This document shows, piece by piece, positions 53,482-62,704 of a stretch of DNA of 64,000 bases (within the stretch, counting starts at the first letter, position 1; each line of letters opens with the position of its first letter). Source of the stretch: an uncultured Prevotella sp. (GTDB taxonomy: Bacteria > Bacteroidota > Bacteroidia > Bacteroidales > Bacteroidaceae). Made by a program: the position numbers and the translations under genes. The notes under the pieces were generated by a model that did no database searches, had not been told where the DNA came from, and saw only the letters and a list, made by a program, of their open reading frames with translations. The stretch covers positions 8,250 to 72,249 of the forward strand of contig CAKPWR010000002.1 of NCBI GenBank assembly GCA_934196725.1, in the 5' to 3' direction.

Positions 53482-54729
53482 TTATTTGTTATGTTGAATC
53501 TGATTATTTGCTCGGAAGGTTCGGGGCTGGATATCTTTCAGCTTGATAGTTCTTCCTTTGGCCAGGATATTCGGAAGGTCAAATTCTTCTTCTGGTATCT
53601 CGTTCCAGGCTCTTGTGCTGGTTCTGGCTTTCTTTGGACCCGGGATAAGTGGGGAATAATACAGAACCTGTCTCATCCTATGGGCTTGATCAGGCGTGAA
53701 TCGCATGCTGTAACAGATACTGTAGTCCATCAGGTTGTCTGACTGCCATTCTTTTCCTTTGGTATTGGTCCGCTTGGCAAGCTGCTTGACGGTGAACGCC
53801 GTGTCTTTTTTAATTTTCCGGGCTTCCTCCATATATTGGGTGAGCCATTTGCCATAAGCTATTCTGTTGTAGCTAGGAGTATCTTCGCAATAGTCTGAAT
53901 CGTCGTCATCATCTGCTGCTTCTGATTTATCCTTTTTGCCCGCTTTCTCAGAGAATGTATGGAAGAGCCCCAGATAATGTCCTAATTCGTGAGCCAGGGT
54001 GGCATTGGGATCGGCTGTATTATACTGATAATTCTGTTGATGCTTATCGGTTGTATATCTGGTACCTTCATACTTCTTGTCTACATAGATGGCGTTGAGT
54101 GATACGCAGTAAGGGAAGCTTTTTGGCTTGTTGAGCGGATAGTTCTTACCGTTGGTCAAGCCTTCGATATCCGGAAAACCTGCTACCTTGTAAGGAATAT
54201 TGCTGATGCCCAATGTTACGGATGTATGGTCGGTATTTTTGAATGGGTAAACCATCACGTTGATATAATCGTTTTGGTTCCAGGAATATTTGGCATACGT
54301 CTTGCTGTGCATGAAATCTTCGCAGTCAATCGAATCTTCATTGATCTTGATGTATTCTACGCCAGGTGTGCTCAGCTTCTTGCCGTTAGCATCTCTTTCG
54401 GCAAGTTCGAACTGCACATGAATGTTTTCGCTCTCAATGGTGTCGAGGCTGATGTTGTATATATTGCCCTGATATAGCTCGTTCACATTGCCCAGCAGTT
54501 CCTTGAGTCGGGTATTGGAGATATATTGGCTCGGATTCTTGCTGTCTTTGTAAAAAACATGAAATATTACAGGCAGATGGTAGACATAGTCATCACCTGT
54601 GATGATGTCGCTATCTCTATCTTGTCCATTCGAAGAGATGGGAGAATCACCGATGGTTATATCTGAGTCTCTGCAGGAACCAAGTCCAAGGGCTGTCAAT
54701 AGGATGACGAATATAGTGAAATGCTTCAT
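53482..54729 (-). CDS. M43-like zinc metalloprotease lipoprotein
   Basis: A 415-residue lipoprotein: start at 54729 gives a signal peptide with LGSC (Cys19). The catalytic motif HELGHYLGLFHTF (His near residue 247) fits HExxHxxGxxH of pappalysin-type metzincins, with the Met-turn at NLMDYSICYSMRFTPDQ. An Asp-rich insertion (EAADDDDDSDYCED) may bind calcium. It is probably displayed on the cell surface and degrades host or dietary protein. A -7 box TACTTTTG lies at 54767-54760. Upstream of aroA. Confidence 0.88.
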   Translation of the reverse strand: MKHFTIFVILLTALGLGSCRDSDITIGDSPISSNGQDRDSDIITGDDYVYHLPVIFHVFYKDSKNPSQYISNTRLKELLGNVNELYQGNIYNISLDTIESENIHVQFELAERDANGKKLSTPGVEYIKINEDSIDCEDFMHSKTYAKYSWNQNDYINVMVYPFKNTDHTSVTLGISNIPYKVAGFPDIEGLTNGKNYPLNKPKSFPYCVSLNAIYVDKKYEGTRYTTDKHQQNYQYNTADPNATLAHELGHYLGLFHTFSEKAGKKDKSEAADDDDDSDYCEDTPSYNRIAYGKWLTQYMEEARKIKKDTAFTVKQLAKRTNTKGKEWQSDNLMDYSICYSMRFTPDQAHRMRQVLYYSPLIPGPKKARTSTRAWNEIPEEEFDLPNILAKGRTIKLKDIQPRTFRANNQIQHNK

Positions 54730-55113
54730 ACGCGTACCTTTATTATTATATATTTTCTGCAAAAGTACAAAATAAAAAGAACATAAGCTAGTAATCGGGC
54801 GAAAAAGTTTATGATTTTTTTGAAAAAACTGTTTGTCTGGTATTTCTGGAGGTGAGGCTCTAGTTTACAATATGTAAAGAGAAAAGGGGGAAAAGTGGGT
54901 TTTCTTGTTTTTATGTGGTTTTGAAATGGTGATTTTAAGGGGTAAAAATAACAAATTGTAATTTTGTGCACGTTTTCATGGAAAAAGTAAAACGGGGGTA
55001 AAAAATAAGATAAAATAGCGTTAAGAGAATATACAACATTGAGAAAATCATCGTATCTTTGCACCAGAAAAAGAAATAAACAACAACAAAATACACTCTA
55101 AAAAATAAAGGAT
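54730..55113. other. AT-rich intergenic region between divergent genes
   Basis: About 380 bases holding a -7 box for the protease gene (54767-54760) and one for the MORN-like gene (55054-55061). No ORF with family features is seen. Confidence 0.6.
55054..55061 (+). promoter_or_regulatory. -7 box of MORN-like gene
   Basis: TATCTTTG followed by GCACC, 52 bases before the ATG. No good TTTG lies 19-20 bases upstream. Confidence 0.5.
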
Positions 55114-55620
55114 ATGAAACGAGTTATATTATTCTCATTGATGGCTTTGATGACTGTAGCAGCTTTCGGTCGTAAGCACGTAGAGAATGCAACAGTAGTA
55201 GCTGACACTATTTTCTATGCAGAAAATATGAGTAACGTAGCTAGTGCAGATCAGGCTAGTTATTACAGACTGCTGATGACTACTGGCACTGGCATCAATA
55301 AGAAGGATGTATTCCAAGACTTCTATATGAATGGTAATCTCCGTGCTGAGGGTGGCTACAGTTTCGTAGACCTCGGTAACGATCGCAATACTATCTTCAA
55401 TGGTGAGGTTACTACCTACTATAAGAATGGTAAGGAGAAGTGGCATGGCAAGTATGTCAATGGCAAGCGTGAGGGTTACTTCACTCTCCAGCTCCGTGAA
55501 GGCGGTGTAGCTATCGTTCAGTTCAAGAACGGTAAATCTATCCACAATTACTTCATGGTTACTTACAAGGATGGTACTACTGAGAAGAGAAATCTCTCTG
55601 AAATACAGCAGCTATTGTAA
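55114..55620 (+). CDS. Exported MORN-repeat-like (YwqK-type) protein
   Basis: A 168-residue exported protein with a short signal peptide (MKRVILFSLMALMTVAAFG). The body has MORN/YwqK-like units: FYMNGNLRAEGGYSF, FNGEVTTYYKNGKEKWHGKYVNGKREGYFTL and FKNGKSIHNYFMVTYKDGTTEKRN. Such repeats occur in many Bacteroidota proteins whose role is unknown; the database label antitoxin for YwqK has little support. Transcribed alone, with its own terminator. Confidence 0.8.
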   Translation: MKRVILFSLMALMTVAAFGRKHVENATVVADTIFYAENMSNVASADQASYYRLLMTTGTGINKKDVFQDFYMNGNLRAEGGYSFVDLGNDRNTIFNGEVTTYYKNGKEKWHGKYVNGKREGYFTLQLREGGVAIVQFKNGKSIHNYFMVTYKDGTTEKRNLSEIQQLL

Positions 55621-55708
55621 GATAAGTAAACCTTGGAAAAGGTTTCTTCATTGAAATTAAAGAAAATCTCTCTTATATAAATTAAAATTTTATGTTGATA
55701 TGACCAAT

Positions 55709-55752
55709 ATGGGGATGGCTTCCGTGAGGAAGGGACATCCCCATCTTTTTTT
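55709..55752 (+). terminator. Terminator of MORN-like gene
   Basis: ATGGGGATG (55709-55717) pairs with CATCCCCAT (55736-55744), then CT7. Confidence 0.85.
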
Positions 55753-55768
55753 GATATATGCGTAACTG

Positions 55769-55803
55769 AAAAGGGCTGGCGAATTTCGCCAGCCCTTCTT
55801 TTG
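55769..55803. terminator. Terminator of xth, bidirectional
   Basis: AAGGGCTGGC (55771-55780) pairs perfectly with GCCAGCCCTT (55788-55797) around a 7-base loop. Confidence 0.85.
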
Positions 55804-55851
55804 GTTTTGTATTTGATATATGAATCTTTTGTCTGATTGTGGGATGCCAGA

Positions 55852-56604
55852 TTAGAAGTCTAAATCTACTTCTACAGGGCAGTGGTCGCTGCCCATGATT
55901 TCAGTATGGATACTGGCTTCTGCTATCTTGTCTTTGATGCTGTCGGATACCAGGAAGTAGTCGATGCGCCAACCTGCATTCTTTTCACGCGCCTTGAAGC
56001 GGTATGACCACCACGAATAGGTTACTTCTTCCGGATGCATATAACGGAAACTGTCGGTAAAGCCATCGTTGAGAAGAAGGGTCATCTTCTCTCGTTCCTC
56101 ATCGGTGAATCCTGCATTTCTACGGTTACTCTTCGGATTTTTGATATCGATTTCCTCGTGAGCTACATTCAAATCGCCACAGATGACAACAGGTTTCTTG
56201 GCATCGAGATTCTTCAGGAACTTGCGGAAGTCGTCTTCCCAAGTCATGCGATAATCCAAACGCTTCAATTCTGTCTGAGAGTTTGGGGTATAGCATGTTA
56301 CGAGATAGAACTGTTCGTATTCCAGAGTGATGATGCGTCCTTCGTGGTCGTGTTCATCCACTCCCATGCCGTAGCTCACGCTTAATGGCTGGTGTTTGGT
56401 ATAAATGGCTGTACCCGAGTAGCCTTTCTTTTCTGCATAGTTCCAATAACTCTCGTAGCCTTCAAAAGCCAGATTGAGTTGTCCTTCCTGCATTTTTGTT
56501 TCCTGCAGGCAGAAAAAGTCAGCATCGAGCGCCTTAAATTGGTTCTCGAAGTCCTTGCCAACGCAAGCGCGCAGACCATTTACATTCCAGGATATAAACT
56601 TCAT
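55852..56604 (-). CDS. xth: Exodeoxyribonuclease III
   Basis: AP endonuclease/3'-exonuclease of base excision repair (250 aa). Endonuclease/exonuclease/phosphatase fold: MKFISWNVNGLRAC, FFCLQETKMQ (catalytic Glu), CGDLNVAHEEIDIKNPKSN, WRIDYFLVSDSI and GSDHCPVEVDL (catalytic Asp-His). Last gene of a minus-strand run. Confidence 0.97.
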   Translation of the reverse strand: MKFISWNVNGLRACVGKDFENQFKALDADFFCLQETKMQEGQLNLAFEGYESYWNYAEKKGYSGTAIYTKHQPLSVSYGMGVDEHDHEGRIITLEYEQFYLVTCYTPNSQTELKRLDYRMTWEDDFRKFLKNLDAKKPVVICGDLNVAHEEIDIKNPKSNRRNAGFTDEEREKMTLLLNDGFTDSFRYMHPEEVTYSWWSYRFKAREKNAGWRIDYFLVSDSIKDKIAEASIHTEIMGSDHCPVEVDLDF

Positions 56605-56618
56605 TGTTTGGTAATAAT

Positions 56619-56709
56619 GTTAAATGTTAAATGTTAAGTGTTAAATGTTAAGTTGCTAGATGCTATGGCGTATGCCTAATTTAACATTTAACACTTAACA
56701 TTCAACATT
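56619..56709. repeat. GTTAAAT-word inverted repeat between folE and xth
   Basis: Tandem AATGTTA words (56623-56651) face their reverse complement (56681-56709) over 29 bases with one mismatch, around a 29-base loop. The hairpin fills nearly the whole gap. Confidence 0.85.
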
Positions 56710-56715
56710 AAAAAA

Positions 56716-57309
56716 TTAAATTCTCTTAGTTTCTCCTCTCAGCAAACTCATGAACTCCTGGCGGGTATTCAGGGAATTGAATACGCCACTATAGTCGCTG
56801 GTCGTAGTGATGGAATTCTGCTTCTCCACGCCTCTCATCTGCATGCACATGTGCTTGGCTTCAATCACAACCATCACGCCCTGCGGATTCAGTGTCTCTT
56901 GGATGCAGTCTTTAATCTGTTGGGTAAGACGCTCCTGCACCTGCAGACGATGGCTGTAGATATCTACCACACGTGCAATCTTGCTGAGGCCGGTAATCTT
57001 TCCGTTTGGGATATAGGCTACATGAACCTTTCCGTAGAAAGGCAGCATGTGGTGCTCGCACATCGAGAAGAAGTCGATGTCCTTCACTATAACCATCTGG
57101 TTGTATTTCTCCTCAAATAAGGCATCTGTCAACACCTTATGGGCGTCCTGTGTGTAGCCGCGAGTCAATATCTGCATAGCCTTGGCCACACGCATTGGAG
57201 TCTTCGCTAGACCTTCACGCTCAGGGTCTTCTCCTAAGAGTTTCAATACTTTCTTATAGTGTTCAGCGAGTTCGTCTAATCCCTCGCGAAATTCTGTTTC
57301 TGGATTCAT
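56716..57309 (-). CDS. folE: GTP cyclohydrolase I
   Basis: First enzyme of folate synthesis (197 aa). Zinc site CEHHMLPF with the later Cys in [35 protein letters not shown] and the VVIEAKH strand are typical of the type IA decamer. The minus-strand gene follows the SPOR gene behind intercistronic repeat copy d. Confidence 0.97.
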   Translation of the reverse strand: MNPETEFREGLDELAEHYKKVLKLLGEDPEREGLAKTPMRVAKAMQILTRGYTQDAHKVLTDALFEEKYNQMVIVKDIDFFSMCEHHMLPFYGKVHVAYIPNGKITGLSKIARVVDIYSHRLQVQERLTQQIKDCIQETLNPQGVMVVIEAKHMCMQMRGVEKQNSITTTSDYSGVFNSLNTRQEFMSLLRGETKRI

Positions 57310-57316
57310 ATCTTAT

Positions 57317-57427
57317 TTACTTTGAATTTTGAACATTGAACTTTATGAAAAGTAAAGCTGCTGAATTAGCTTTCCCTTCGGCCACCGAACGTTGTTTCTT
57401 CACTTTTCACTATTCGTTCTTCACTTT
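57317..57427. repeat. Intercistronic repeat (TTTGAACTTT family), copy d
   Basis: ACTTTGAATTTTGAACATTGAACTTTATGA-type words, matching copy a, then a diverged middle and CTTCACTTTTCACT words at the far end, between the SPOR stop and the folE start. Confidence 0.7.
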
Positions 57428-58105
57428 TTAGTACTGCACTGTAATCTGCCCCTTTACGAGACAGGCTTGCTTGTATCCCAGGGCTTTCACTTTGATCAAA
57501 ACCTTCCGGGCATCGCTAAGGTTGCGGAAGTTACCCATGCGGCAAATCCATCTTGGTGAGTAGAAATGGACATAAACAGGCTGCTCTGGAAATTTCATTT
57601 TGAGCGTGTTGCCTGTCTGCTCTGCTTTCAGACGGTCGTTTCGTGAGTTACCTCCAGCATATACTTGTACTCTATATCCTGTAACCTTATAGCTCTTGCG
57701 CATCACTTTCTTGCGCATATCCACTACAGGGGTGTCTGTTTCGTCTTTTTGGCTCTCAGATTTTTGTGCATTACTCTCATGGGCATTTTCCTTGGCTGTC
57801 TCATGACGTTGTTGCGGCTCAGCTTTCTTTAAAGAGTCAGGACCCTGTTTGTGCTGAGTTGTAGGAGTTGTCCCCTTCTGCTGAGTATCTGTTCCGTTCT
57901 TTTGTGGTTGTGGCGTAGTTTTAGTTTTGTCGTCCTGTGGAGTTATCTGTTTTCCGTTTACTAATTCATCAATCGCCTTGCTTTGGTGTACGGTTACAAC
58001 GCCCTGTCCCTGGTTCTTCTCCTTGAGATGATCCAGATAAGTTTGCGCATGAGCCGTCATGCATGCACTGAGGATGATAATCAATAATGTGGCGAACTGT
58101 TTCAT
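57428..58105 (-). CDS. SPOR domain protein, exported
   Basis: A 225-residue protein with a signal peptide (start at 58105, MKQFATLLIIILSACMTAHA), a Q/T/K-rich unstructured middle (about 60-140) and a C-terminal SPOR domain (RVQVYAGGNSRNDRLKAEQTGNTLKMKFPEQPVYVHFYSPRWICRMGNFRNLSDARKVLIKV), which binds denuded peptidoglycan at division or remodelling sites. It lies between tpiA and folE. Confidence 0.9.
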   Translation of the reverse strand: MKQFATLLIIILSACMTAHAQTYLDHLKEKNQGQGVVTVHQSKAIDELVNGKQITPQDDKTKTTPQPQKNGTDTQQKGTTPTTQHKQGPDSLKKAEPQQRHETAKENAHESNAQKSESQKDETDTPVVDMRKKVMRKSYKVTGYRVQVYAGGNSRNDRLKAEQTGNTLKMKFPEQPVYVHFYSPRWICRMGNFRNLSDARKVLIKVKALGYKQACLVKGQITVQY

Positions 58106-58139
58106 GACTATTCCTTTTATTAATAATATCGTAGTTTTG

Positions 58140-58180
58140 ATAAAGAAGGGATGCTTCTTCACTTAGAAAACATCCCTTCA
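58140..58180 (-). terminator. Hairpin after tpiA
   Basis: GAAGGGATG (58145-58153) pairs with CATCCCTTC (58171-58179); on the minus strand a short T-rich stretch follows. Likely a partial terminator between tpiA and the SPOR gene. Confidence 0.6.
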
Positions 58181-58208
58181 AGTTTTATTAAGTCTGTAAA
58201 CTGATAAT

Positions 58209-58970
58209 TTACTTCTTCCAAGCGTCGATGATACCCTTGAAATCAGCAGCCTTCAAAGAAGCACCACCGATCAAGCCACCGTCGATGTTTGGCTTAGCGA
58301 AGAGCTCAGGTGCGTTGCTAGCCTTGCAGCTACCACCGTAGAGGATAGATGTCTCCTCAGCAGCCTCGTTGCCATACTTCTCAGCTACGATAGAGCGGAT
58401 GTATGCCAACATTTCCTCAGCCTGGTCAGAAGTAGCAGTCTTACCTGTACCGATAGCCCAGATTGGCTCGTAAGCGAGGATGATGTTCTTCCAAGCCTCA
58501 GCGCTCAAGTGGAATACTGAACCCTCCAACTCAGCCTTAACAACCTCGTTCTGCTTCTCAGCCTCACGCTCCTCGAGAGTCTCACCGCAGCAGAAGATGA
58601 TCTTCAAACCGTTAGCCAAAGCCAACTCTACCTTCTCCTTCAAGATCTCTGCTGTCTCACCGTAGTACTCACGACGCTCTGAGTGACCGAGGATAACGTA
58701 CTGAGCACCAGTGCTCTTTACCATCTCAGCTGAAACCTCACCAGTGAAAGCACCCTTAGCCTTGTCAGCGCAGTTCTCAGCACCGAGACCTACAACCTCT
58801 GAATCCAAAACCTGAGCTACAGAAGCCAAGTGGATGAATGGAGTGCAGATAACTACGTCACAGTTTGGCTTGTCTGCTACCAATGCTTCGTTGATCTCCT
58901 TAGCGAGAGCAACACCGTCCTGCAGGTTCATGTTCATTTTCCAGTTGCCTGCTACAATTTTCTTTCTCAT
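58209..58970 (-). CDS. tpiA: Triosephosphate isomerase
   Basis: Glycolytic enzyme (253 aa from ATG at 58970). [10 protein letters not shown] (catalytic Lys), VILGHSERR (catalytic His), [16 protein letters not shown] (catalytic Glu and flexible loop), GGSCKASNA and [11 protein letters not shown] are complete. The start [13 protein letters not shown] matches the usual N-terminus of the family, and A-rich sequence precedes it. However, no stop codon separates it from the upstream DoxX-like frame; see the entry for 58209-60299. Confidence 0.95.
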   Translation of the reverse strand: MRKKIVAGNWKMNMNLQDGVALAKEINEALVADKPNCDVVICTPFIHLASVAQVLDSEVVGLGAENCADKAKGAFTGEVSAEMVKSTGAQYVILGHSERREYYGETAEILKEKVELALANGLKIIFCCGETLEEREAEKQNEVVKAELEGSVFHLSAEAWKNIILAYEPIWAIGTGKTATSDQAEEMLAYIRSIVAEKYGNEAAEETSILYGGSCKASNAPELFAKPNIDGGLIGGASLKAADFKGIIDAWKK

Positions 58971-60299
58971 TTTTCTTTTCTTTTTAAAAGTTGATAATAT
59001 TCTGTTTGAATTCTCTTTTTTTCTGATCCATGCGCCCCATGCCCAAAGGCGGTCAGCGATAGTGAGTAATACCAAAGGAATGACGAACCATGAAATCATA
59101 CCTGCAATTTTCTTGGCTTCACTTACTTCTGGCATCTTGCCTATTTCTGTCTGCTCCAATGGCTTGCCTGCTATCTCTTCCGTATTTGGGAGATTATTGT
59201 GGCTCCATTTCTGGATGATGGTTCCGTCTTTCAGCAAGAGCAGTCCCGGATTGCTGCGGATTACAGTCTTCAGAGTGGTCTCGTCTGTGAGATAGAAAGG
59301 ATACTCTGCGCCTGTAATGTCTTGCCAGTGCTTGATGCCTTTTTCGGTACTTGCCGTAAGGCAGATGAACTTATAGCCATGATCATTGGCGTATTCGTAT
59401 ATCTCATCAATGTTTCCGAAGTTGGCATCATCGGCAAACTCCAGATGGGGTGAAACCAAAATGAAGGTATATCCCTTTTCATGAATCACTTTTTGGGTGA
59501 TGTCTTCGCCCGTTTGAGTGTCTTCGATGCTGAAATCATGGATAGGAGGCACATATCCCTCTTCTGTCTGTACGGTCTTGCTATCGATAAACGTCCAGGT
59601 AGAGTCGGGATAGTTGTCTATCGTGAACTCCTTTCGCTCTCCGTTCTTTTCCAAAATGAAGGTCGTATCAAACTTAGGCTGTTTGGCTCCCTTTGGAATC
59701 TCCATTCCCTTGGCGATGTTGGCACCGATATGATATGGGCGGAAGTCGAATTGTGGAAGTGTCCATAGACTCCATAAGCTTACGCAGATAGAGAAGATGA
59801 ATGTATAATTAATTACAATCCACTGTGTTGGCTTGGATACCAGTCGTTTCATTTCGAACGGCTTTCTCCACAATAAGAGAGCTATCGCCAGAAGGATTAT
59901 GTTCTTGATGAAAGTCTCTGTATTCGTGAGGATAACGGCATCACCGAAGCATCCACAGTCTTTCACTGGGTCTGCGATGACTATCCATAGGGTTATCAGC
60001 GTCATTACGCTCATGATGAACAGGGTAATCCGGCTGACCAGCCTTCTACGGATGGCAAATAGTAAGAATATACCGATGGCAAACTCTATCATTCCTAGAA
60101 GAACCGACATCACCAAAGTACTCCATGAGGGGAATATCCAGTCGATGTGCAGTGCTTCCAGATAGTCGGTTATCTTGTATTGCGTACCCAATGGGTCCAT
60201 TCCCTTCACGAATCCTGAGAAAATGAAGGTTACGGCTATGAGCAATCGCCCTACATTTACCGCTATCTTTGTTAATATATGAGTTGCCTTATTCTTCAT
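58209..60299 (-). CDS. DoxX-like/thioredoxin-like membrane protein, in frame with tpiA (BT_3928 type)
   Basis: One open frame of 696 codons. The first ~443 are a BT_3928-type protein: four membrane helices of the DoxX/MauE kind (1-165, with DCGCFGD), a periplasmic thioredoxin-like part (about 270-380: [40 protein letters not shown]) lacking a CxxC, and a last helix (about 402-422). Then FKKKRK leads directly into TpiA. In related genomes the two are adjacent separate genes. A one-base change in the T4 run at 58989-58986 would create a stop either way, so this may be a real fusion, read-through or a base error. Membrane tethering of TpiA would be the consequence. Confidence 0.8.
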   Translation of the reverse strand: MKNKATHILTKIAVNVGRLLIAVTFIFSGFVKGMDPLGTQYKITDYLEALHIDWIFPSWSTLVMSVLLGMIEFAIGIFLLFAIRRRLVSRITLFIMSVMTLITLWIVIADPVKDCGCFGDAVILTNTETFIKNIILLAIALLLWRKPFEMKRLVSKPTQWIVINYTFIFSICVSLWSLWTLPQFDFRPYHIGANIAKGMEIPKGAKQPKFDTTFILEKNGERKEFTIDNYPDSTWTFIDSKTVQTEEGYVPPIHDFSIEDTQTGEDITQKVIHEKGYTFILVSPHLEFADDANFGNIDEIYEYANDHGYKFICLTASTEKGIKHWQDITGAEYPFYLTDETTLKTVIRSNPGLLLLKDGTIIQKWSHNNLPNTEEIAGKPLEQTEIGKMPEVSEAKKIAGMISWFVIPLVLLTIADRLWAWGAWIRKKENSNRILSTFKKKRKMRKKIVAGNWKMNMNLQDGVALAKEINEALVADKPNCDVVICTPFIHLASVAQVLDSEVVGLGAENCADKAKGAFTGEVSAEMVKSTGAQYVILGHSERREYYGETAEILKEKVELALANGLKIIFCCGETLEEREAEKQNEVVKAELEGSVFHLSAEAWKNIILAYEPIWAIGTGKTATSDQAEEMLAYIRSIVAEKYGNEAAEETSILYGGSCKASNAPELFAKPNIDGGLIGGASLKAADFKGIIDAWKK

Positions 60300-60346
60300 T
60301 TGAATTCTTTACCCTTTGTTGTTGCGTTTCCTCTCTTTGCTTTTTC

Positions 60347-60892
60347 TTATTCATTCATCTTGATAGCTCCGAATACGGCATAGTTGATGATGTCCATATA
60401 GTTGGCATCGATGCCTTCCGATACGAGAGTTGCACCAGCAATGTCTTCTATTTCCTTTACACGCTGAATCTTGGTAAGGATGAAGTCTGTATAGCTGCTG
60501 ACTCTCATCGAACGCCACGCCTCGTCATAGTCATGGTTTTTCTTGAGCATCAGCTCCAATGCTTCCTGTGCATGGAGGTCATATAGTTTCATTGCCTCTT
60601 CTGGCGTCATGTCCACTTCATCCACAAAAGATTTTTCAAGCTGGATGAGTCCCACGATACCATAATTAATAAGGGCGATGAATTCCGGACGGATGCCTTC
60701 GCCTACCAAAGATTCTTTCTTGATTTCAAGCGAGCGGATACGCTTCGCCTTTATATAGAGCTGGTCTGTCAGAGAGGAAGGACGCAAGATTCTCCAAGAG
60801 GCTCCATAATCATGAAGCTTCTTTTCAAATAATGCTCTGCATTCACCCATGACAGCCTTAAACTGCTGTTCTGTTTTCAATAAATCTGCCAT
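60347..60892 (-). CDS. DUF1599 family protein
   Basis: A 181-residue protein with two similar halves: FKAVMGECRALFEKKLHDYGASWRILRPSSLTDQLYIKAKRIRSLE and YDLHAQEALELMLKKNHDYDEAWRSMRVSSYTDFILTKIQRVKEIED. This is the duplicated DUF1599 (nucleotide modification-associated) domain, alpha-helical like MazG/dUTPase folds, so nucleotide binding is possible. ATG at 60892 is chosen over an upstream codon that overlaps the promoter. First gene of the run down to xth. Confidence 0.88.
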   Translation of the reverse strand: MADLLKTEQQFKAVMGECRALFEKKLHDYGASWRILRPSSLTDQLYIKAKRIRSLEIKKESLVGEGIRPEFIALINYGIVGLIQLEKSFVDEVDMTPEEAMKLYDLHAQEALELMLKKNHDYDEAWRSMRVSSYTDFILTKIQRVKEIEDIAGATLVSEGIDANYMDIINYAVFGAIKMNE

Positions 60893-60912
60893 AATAATTT
60901 CGAAATTCGGTG

Positions 60913-60944
60913 CAAATTTACGCATTTATTATGAAATAGCCAAA
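60913..60944 (-). promoter_or_regulatory. Promoter of the DUF1599-tpiA-folE-xth run
   Basis: On the minus strand TTTG (60944-60941), 20-base spacer, TAAATTTG (60920-60913), 20 bases before the start codon. Confidence 0.8.
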
Positions 60945-60951
60945 TATTTAT

Positions 60952-60982
60952 TTTGTATTTTACATAATTTGCAGTAACTTTG
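60952..60982 (+). promoter_or_regulatory. Upstream promoter of cca (P1)
   Basis: TTTG (60952-60955), 19-base spacer, TAACTTTG (60975-60982). It is nearly the same sequence as P2 82 bases downstream. Confidence 0.7.
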
Positions 60983-61033
60983 GATAAGTTACGATGCATC
61001 TCAACAATAAAAACAAAAAAAAACTTTTTTTAT

Positions 61034-61064
61034 TTTGTATTGTCTTCGATTTGCAGTAACTTTG
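61034..61064 (+). promoter_or_regulatory. Downstream promoter of cca (P2)
   Basis: TTTG (61034-61037), 19-base spacer, TAACTTTG (61057-61064), then GCACCCC. The ATG at 61086 is 21 bases further. Confidence 0.8.
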
Positions 61065-61085
61065 CACCCCGAAAGAAAAAAGAGT

Positions 61086-62528
61086 ATGAGAAATTTGACC
61101 AATGCCGAACTGGCACAAATACTGGATAAGGATATATTTCATAAGATTTCAGAGGTAGCGGATTCTTTGGCTGTGGAATGTTATGTGGTTGGTGGATATG
61201 TGCGTGATCTGTTTCTGGAGCGGCCTTCCAATGATATAGATGTCGTTGTTGTGGGCAGCGGTATCGAGGTGGCTTCTGCCTTGAAGAAGATGCTTGGGAA
61301 GAAGGCACATCTCTCTGTGTTTCGAAATTTCGGAACCGCTCAGGTGAAGTATTATGATATGGAAGTGGAGTTTGTTGGTGCCCGTAAGGAGAGCTATAAC
61401 CATGATTCCAGAAAGCCTATCGTGGAAGACGGAACCTTGGAGGATGACCAGAACCGCCGTGATTTCACAATCAATGCCATGGCTATCTGCTTGAACAAAG
61501 ACCGATTCGGTGAACTCGTAGATCCATTCGATGGTGTCTACGATATGGAAGATGGTATTATTGCCACTCCTCTCGATCCTGATATTACCTTCTCTGATGA
61601 TCCGCTCCGTATGATGCGTTGTGTGCGTTTTGCCACTCAGCTCAATTTCCAGATAGAGGATGAGACCTATGATGCTCTCTCCCGTAATGCCGAGCGTCTG
61701 AAAATAATCAGTGCTGAGCGTATCTGTGACGAGATGAACAAGATTATGCTCTCCAAGCATCCTAGTAGTGGATTCTATTACTTGAAGGATACTGGTCTGC
61801 TTGACCTCATCCTGCCTGAACTGGTAGCGATGGATAAGGTGGAAACACGTAATGGCAGAGCGCATAAGAACAATTATGATCATACGATGGAGGTGCTCGA
61901 GAATGTATGTAAGCATTCTGATAATCTCTGGCTTCGTTGGGCGGCACTCTTCCATGATATCGGCAAACCGAAGAGCAAACGATGGGATAACAGCATCGGC
62001 TGGACCTTCCATAGCCATAATATCATTGGTGCCAAGATGATTCCGAATATCTTCCGCCGTATGAAGCTGCCGATGGATGCAAAGATGAAGTATGTACAGA
62101 AGCTGGTGGAACTCCACATGCGTCCTATTGTGATTGCTGATGAAGAGGTAACGGATAGTGCCGTTCGCCGTCTGTTGAATGATGCTGGTGATGATATCAA
62201 CGATCTGATGACCCTCTGCGAAGCAGATATAACCAGTAAGAATCAGGTGCGCAAGCAGCGTTTCCTGGATAATTTCAAGATGGTGCGCGAGAAACTGGTT
62301 GATTTGCAGGAGCGTGATTACAAGCGTCTGCTCCAGCCATGTATCGATGGCAACGAGATTATGGAGATGTTCCACCTTAAACCATGTCGTGAGGTTGGTA
62401 CCTTGAAACAGTATCTTAAGGATGCTGTACTGGACAATAAAGTGGCTAACGAACGGGAACCATTGATGGAACTTTTGATGAAGAAGGCACAGGAGATGGG
62501 ACTTGTAAATGCAGAAAACTTAAAATAG
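61086..62528 (+). CDS. cca: CCA tRNA nucleotidyltransferase / poly(A) polymerase family with HD domain
   Basis: Adds CCA to tRNA 3' ends (480 aa); the tRNA-Lys gene here lacks CCA. Head domain with CYVVGGYVRDLFLERPSNDIDVVVVG (GG and DxD metal site), DFTINAMAI and DDPLRMMRCVRFATQLNF; neck and body follow; the C-terminal HD domain has ALFHDIGKPKSK and FHSHNIIGAKM. Start at 61086 is placed correctly after promoter P2; a frame from 61035 would begin inside the promoter. Confidence 0.94.
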   Translation: MRNLTNAELAQILDKDIFHKISEVADSLAVECYVVGGYVRDLFLERPSNDIDVVVVGSGIEVASALKKMLGKKAHLSVFRNFGTAQVKYYDMEVEFVGARKESYNHDSRKPIVEDGTLEDDQNRRDFTINAMAICLNKDRFGELVDPFDGVYDMEDGIIATPLDPDITFSDDPLRMMRCVRFATQLNFQIEDETYDALSRNAERLKIISAERICDEMNKIMLSKHPSSGFYYLKDTGLLDLILPELVAMDKVETRNGRAHKNNYDHTMEVLENVCKHSDNLWLRWAALFHDIGKPKSKRWDNSIGWTFHSHNIIGAKMIPNIFRRMKLPMDAKMKYVQKLVELHMRPIVIADEEVTDSAVRRLLNDAGDDINDLMTLCEADITSKNQVRKQRFLDNFKMVREKLVDLQERDYKRLLQPCIDGNEIMEMFHLKPCREVGTLKQYLKDAVLDNKVANEREPLMELLMKKAQEMGLVNAENLK

Positions 62529-62544
62529 AGAATAATTTTTGTTA

Positions 62545-62571
62545 AATAACGGCTCCTTGCGAGCCGTTATT
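62545..62571 (+). terminator. Terminator after cca
   Basis: AATAACGGCTC (62545-62555) pairs perfectly with GAGCCGTTATT (62561-62571) around a 5-base loop. T-rich sequence follows. Confidence 0.8.
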
Positions 62572-62584
62572 CGTTTATTATTAG

Positions 62585-62592
62585 TAATTTTG
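62585..62592 (+). promoter_or_regulatory. -7 box of efflux adaptor gene
   Basis: TAATTTTG, followed by GCACC; leader about 105 bases with a small hairpin (TTTTC...GAAAA near 62625-62647). No good TTTG upstream. The long leader may allow regulation. Confidence 0.55.
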
Positions 62593-62704
62593 CACCGCCT
62601 TTAAAACTTAGAGGTGTTTCTTAGTTTTCGTCGGAGGACGGAGAAAACGGTGTAAATTTGAAGAAGTAAAAAGATTAAATAATAAATTTATAATATAAAT
62701 AGGT

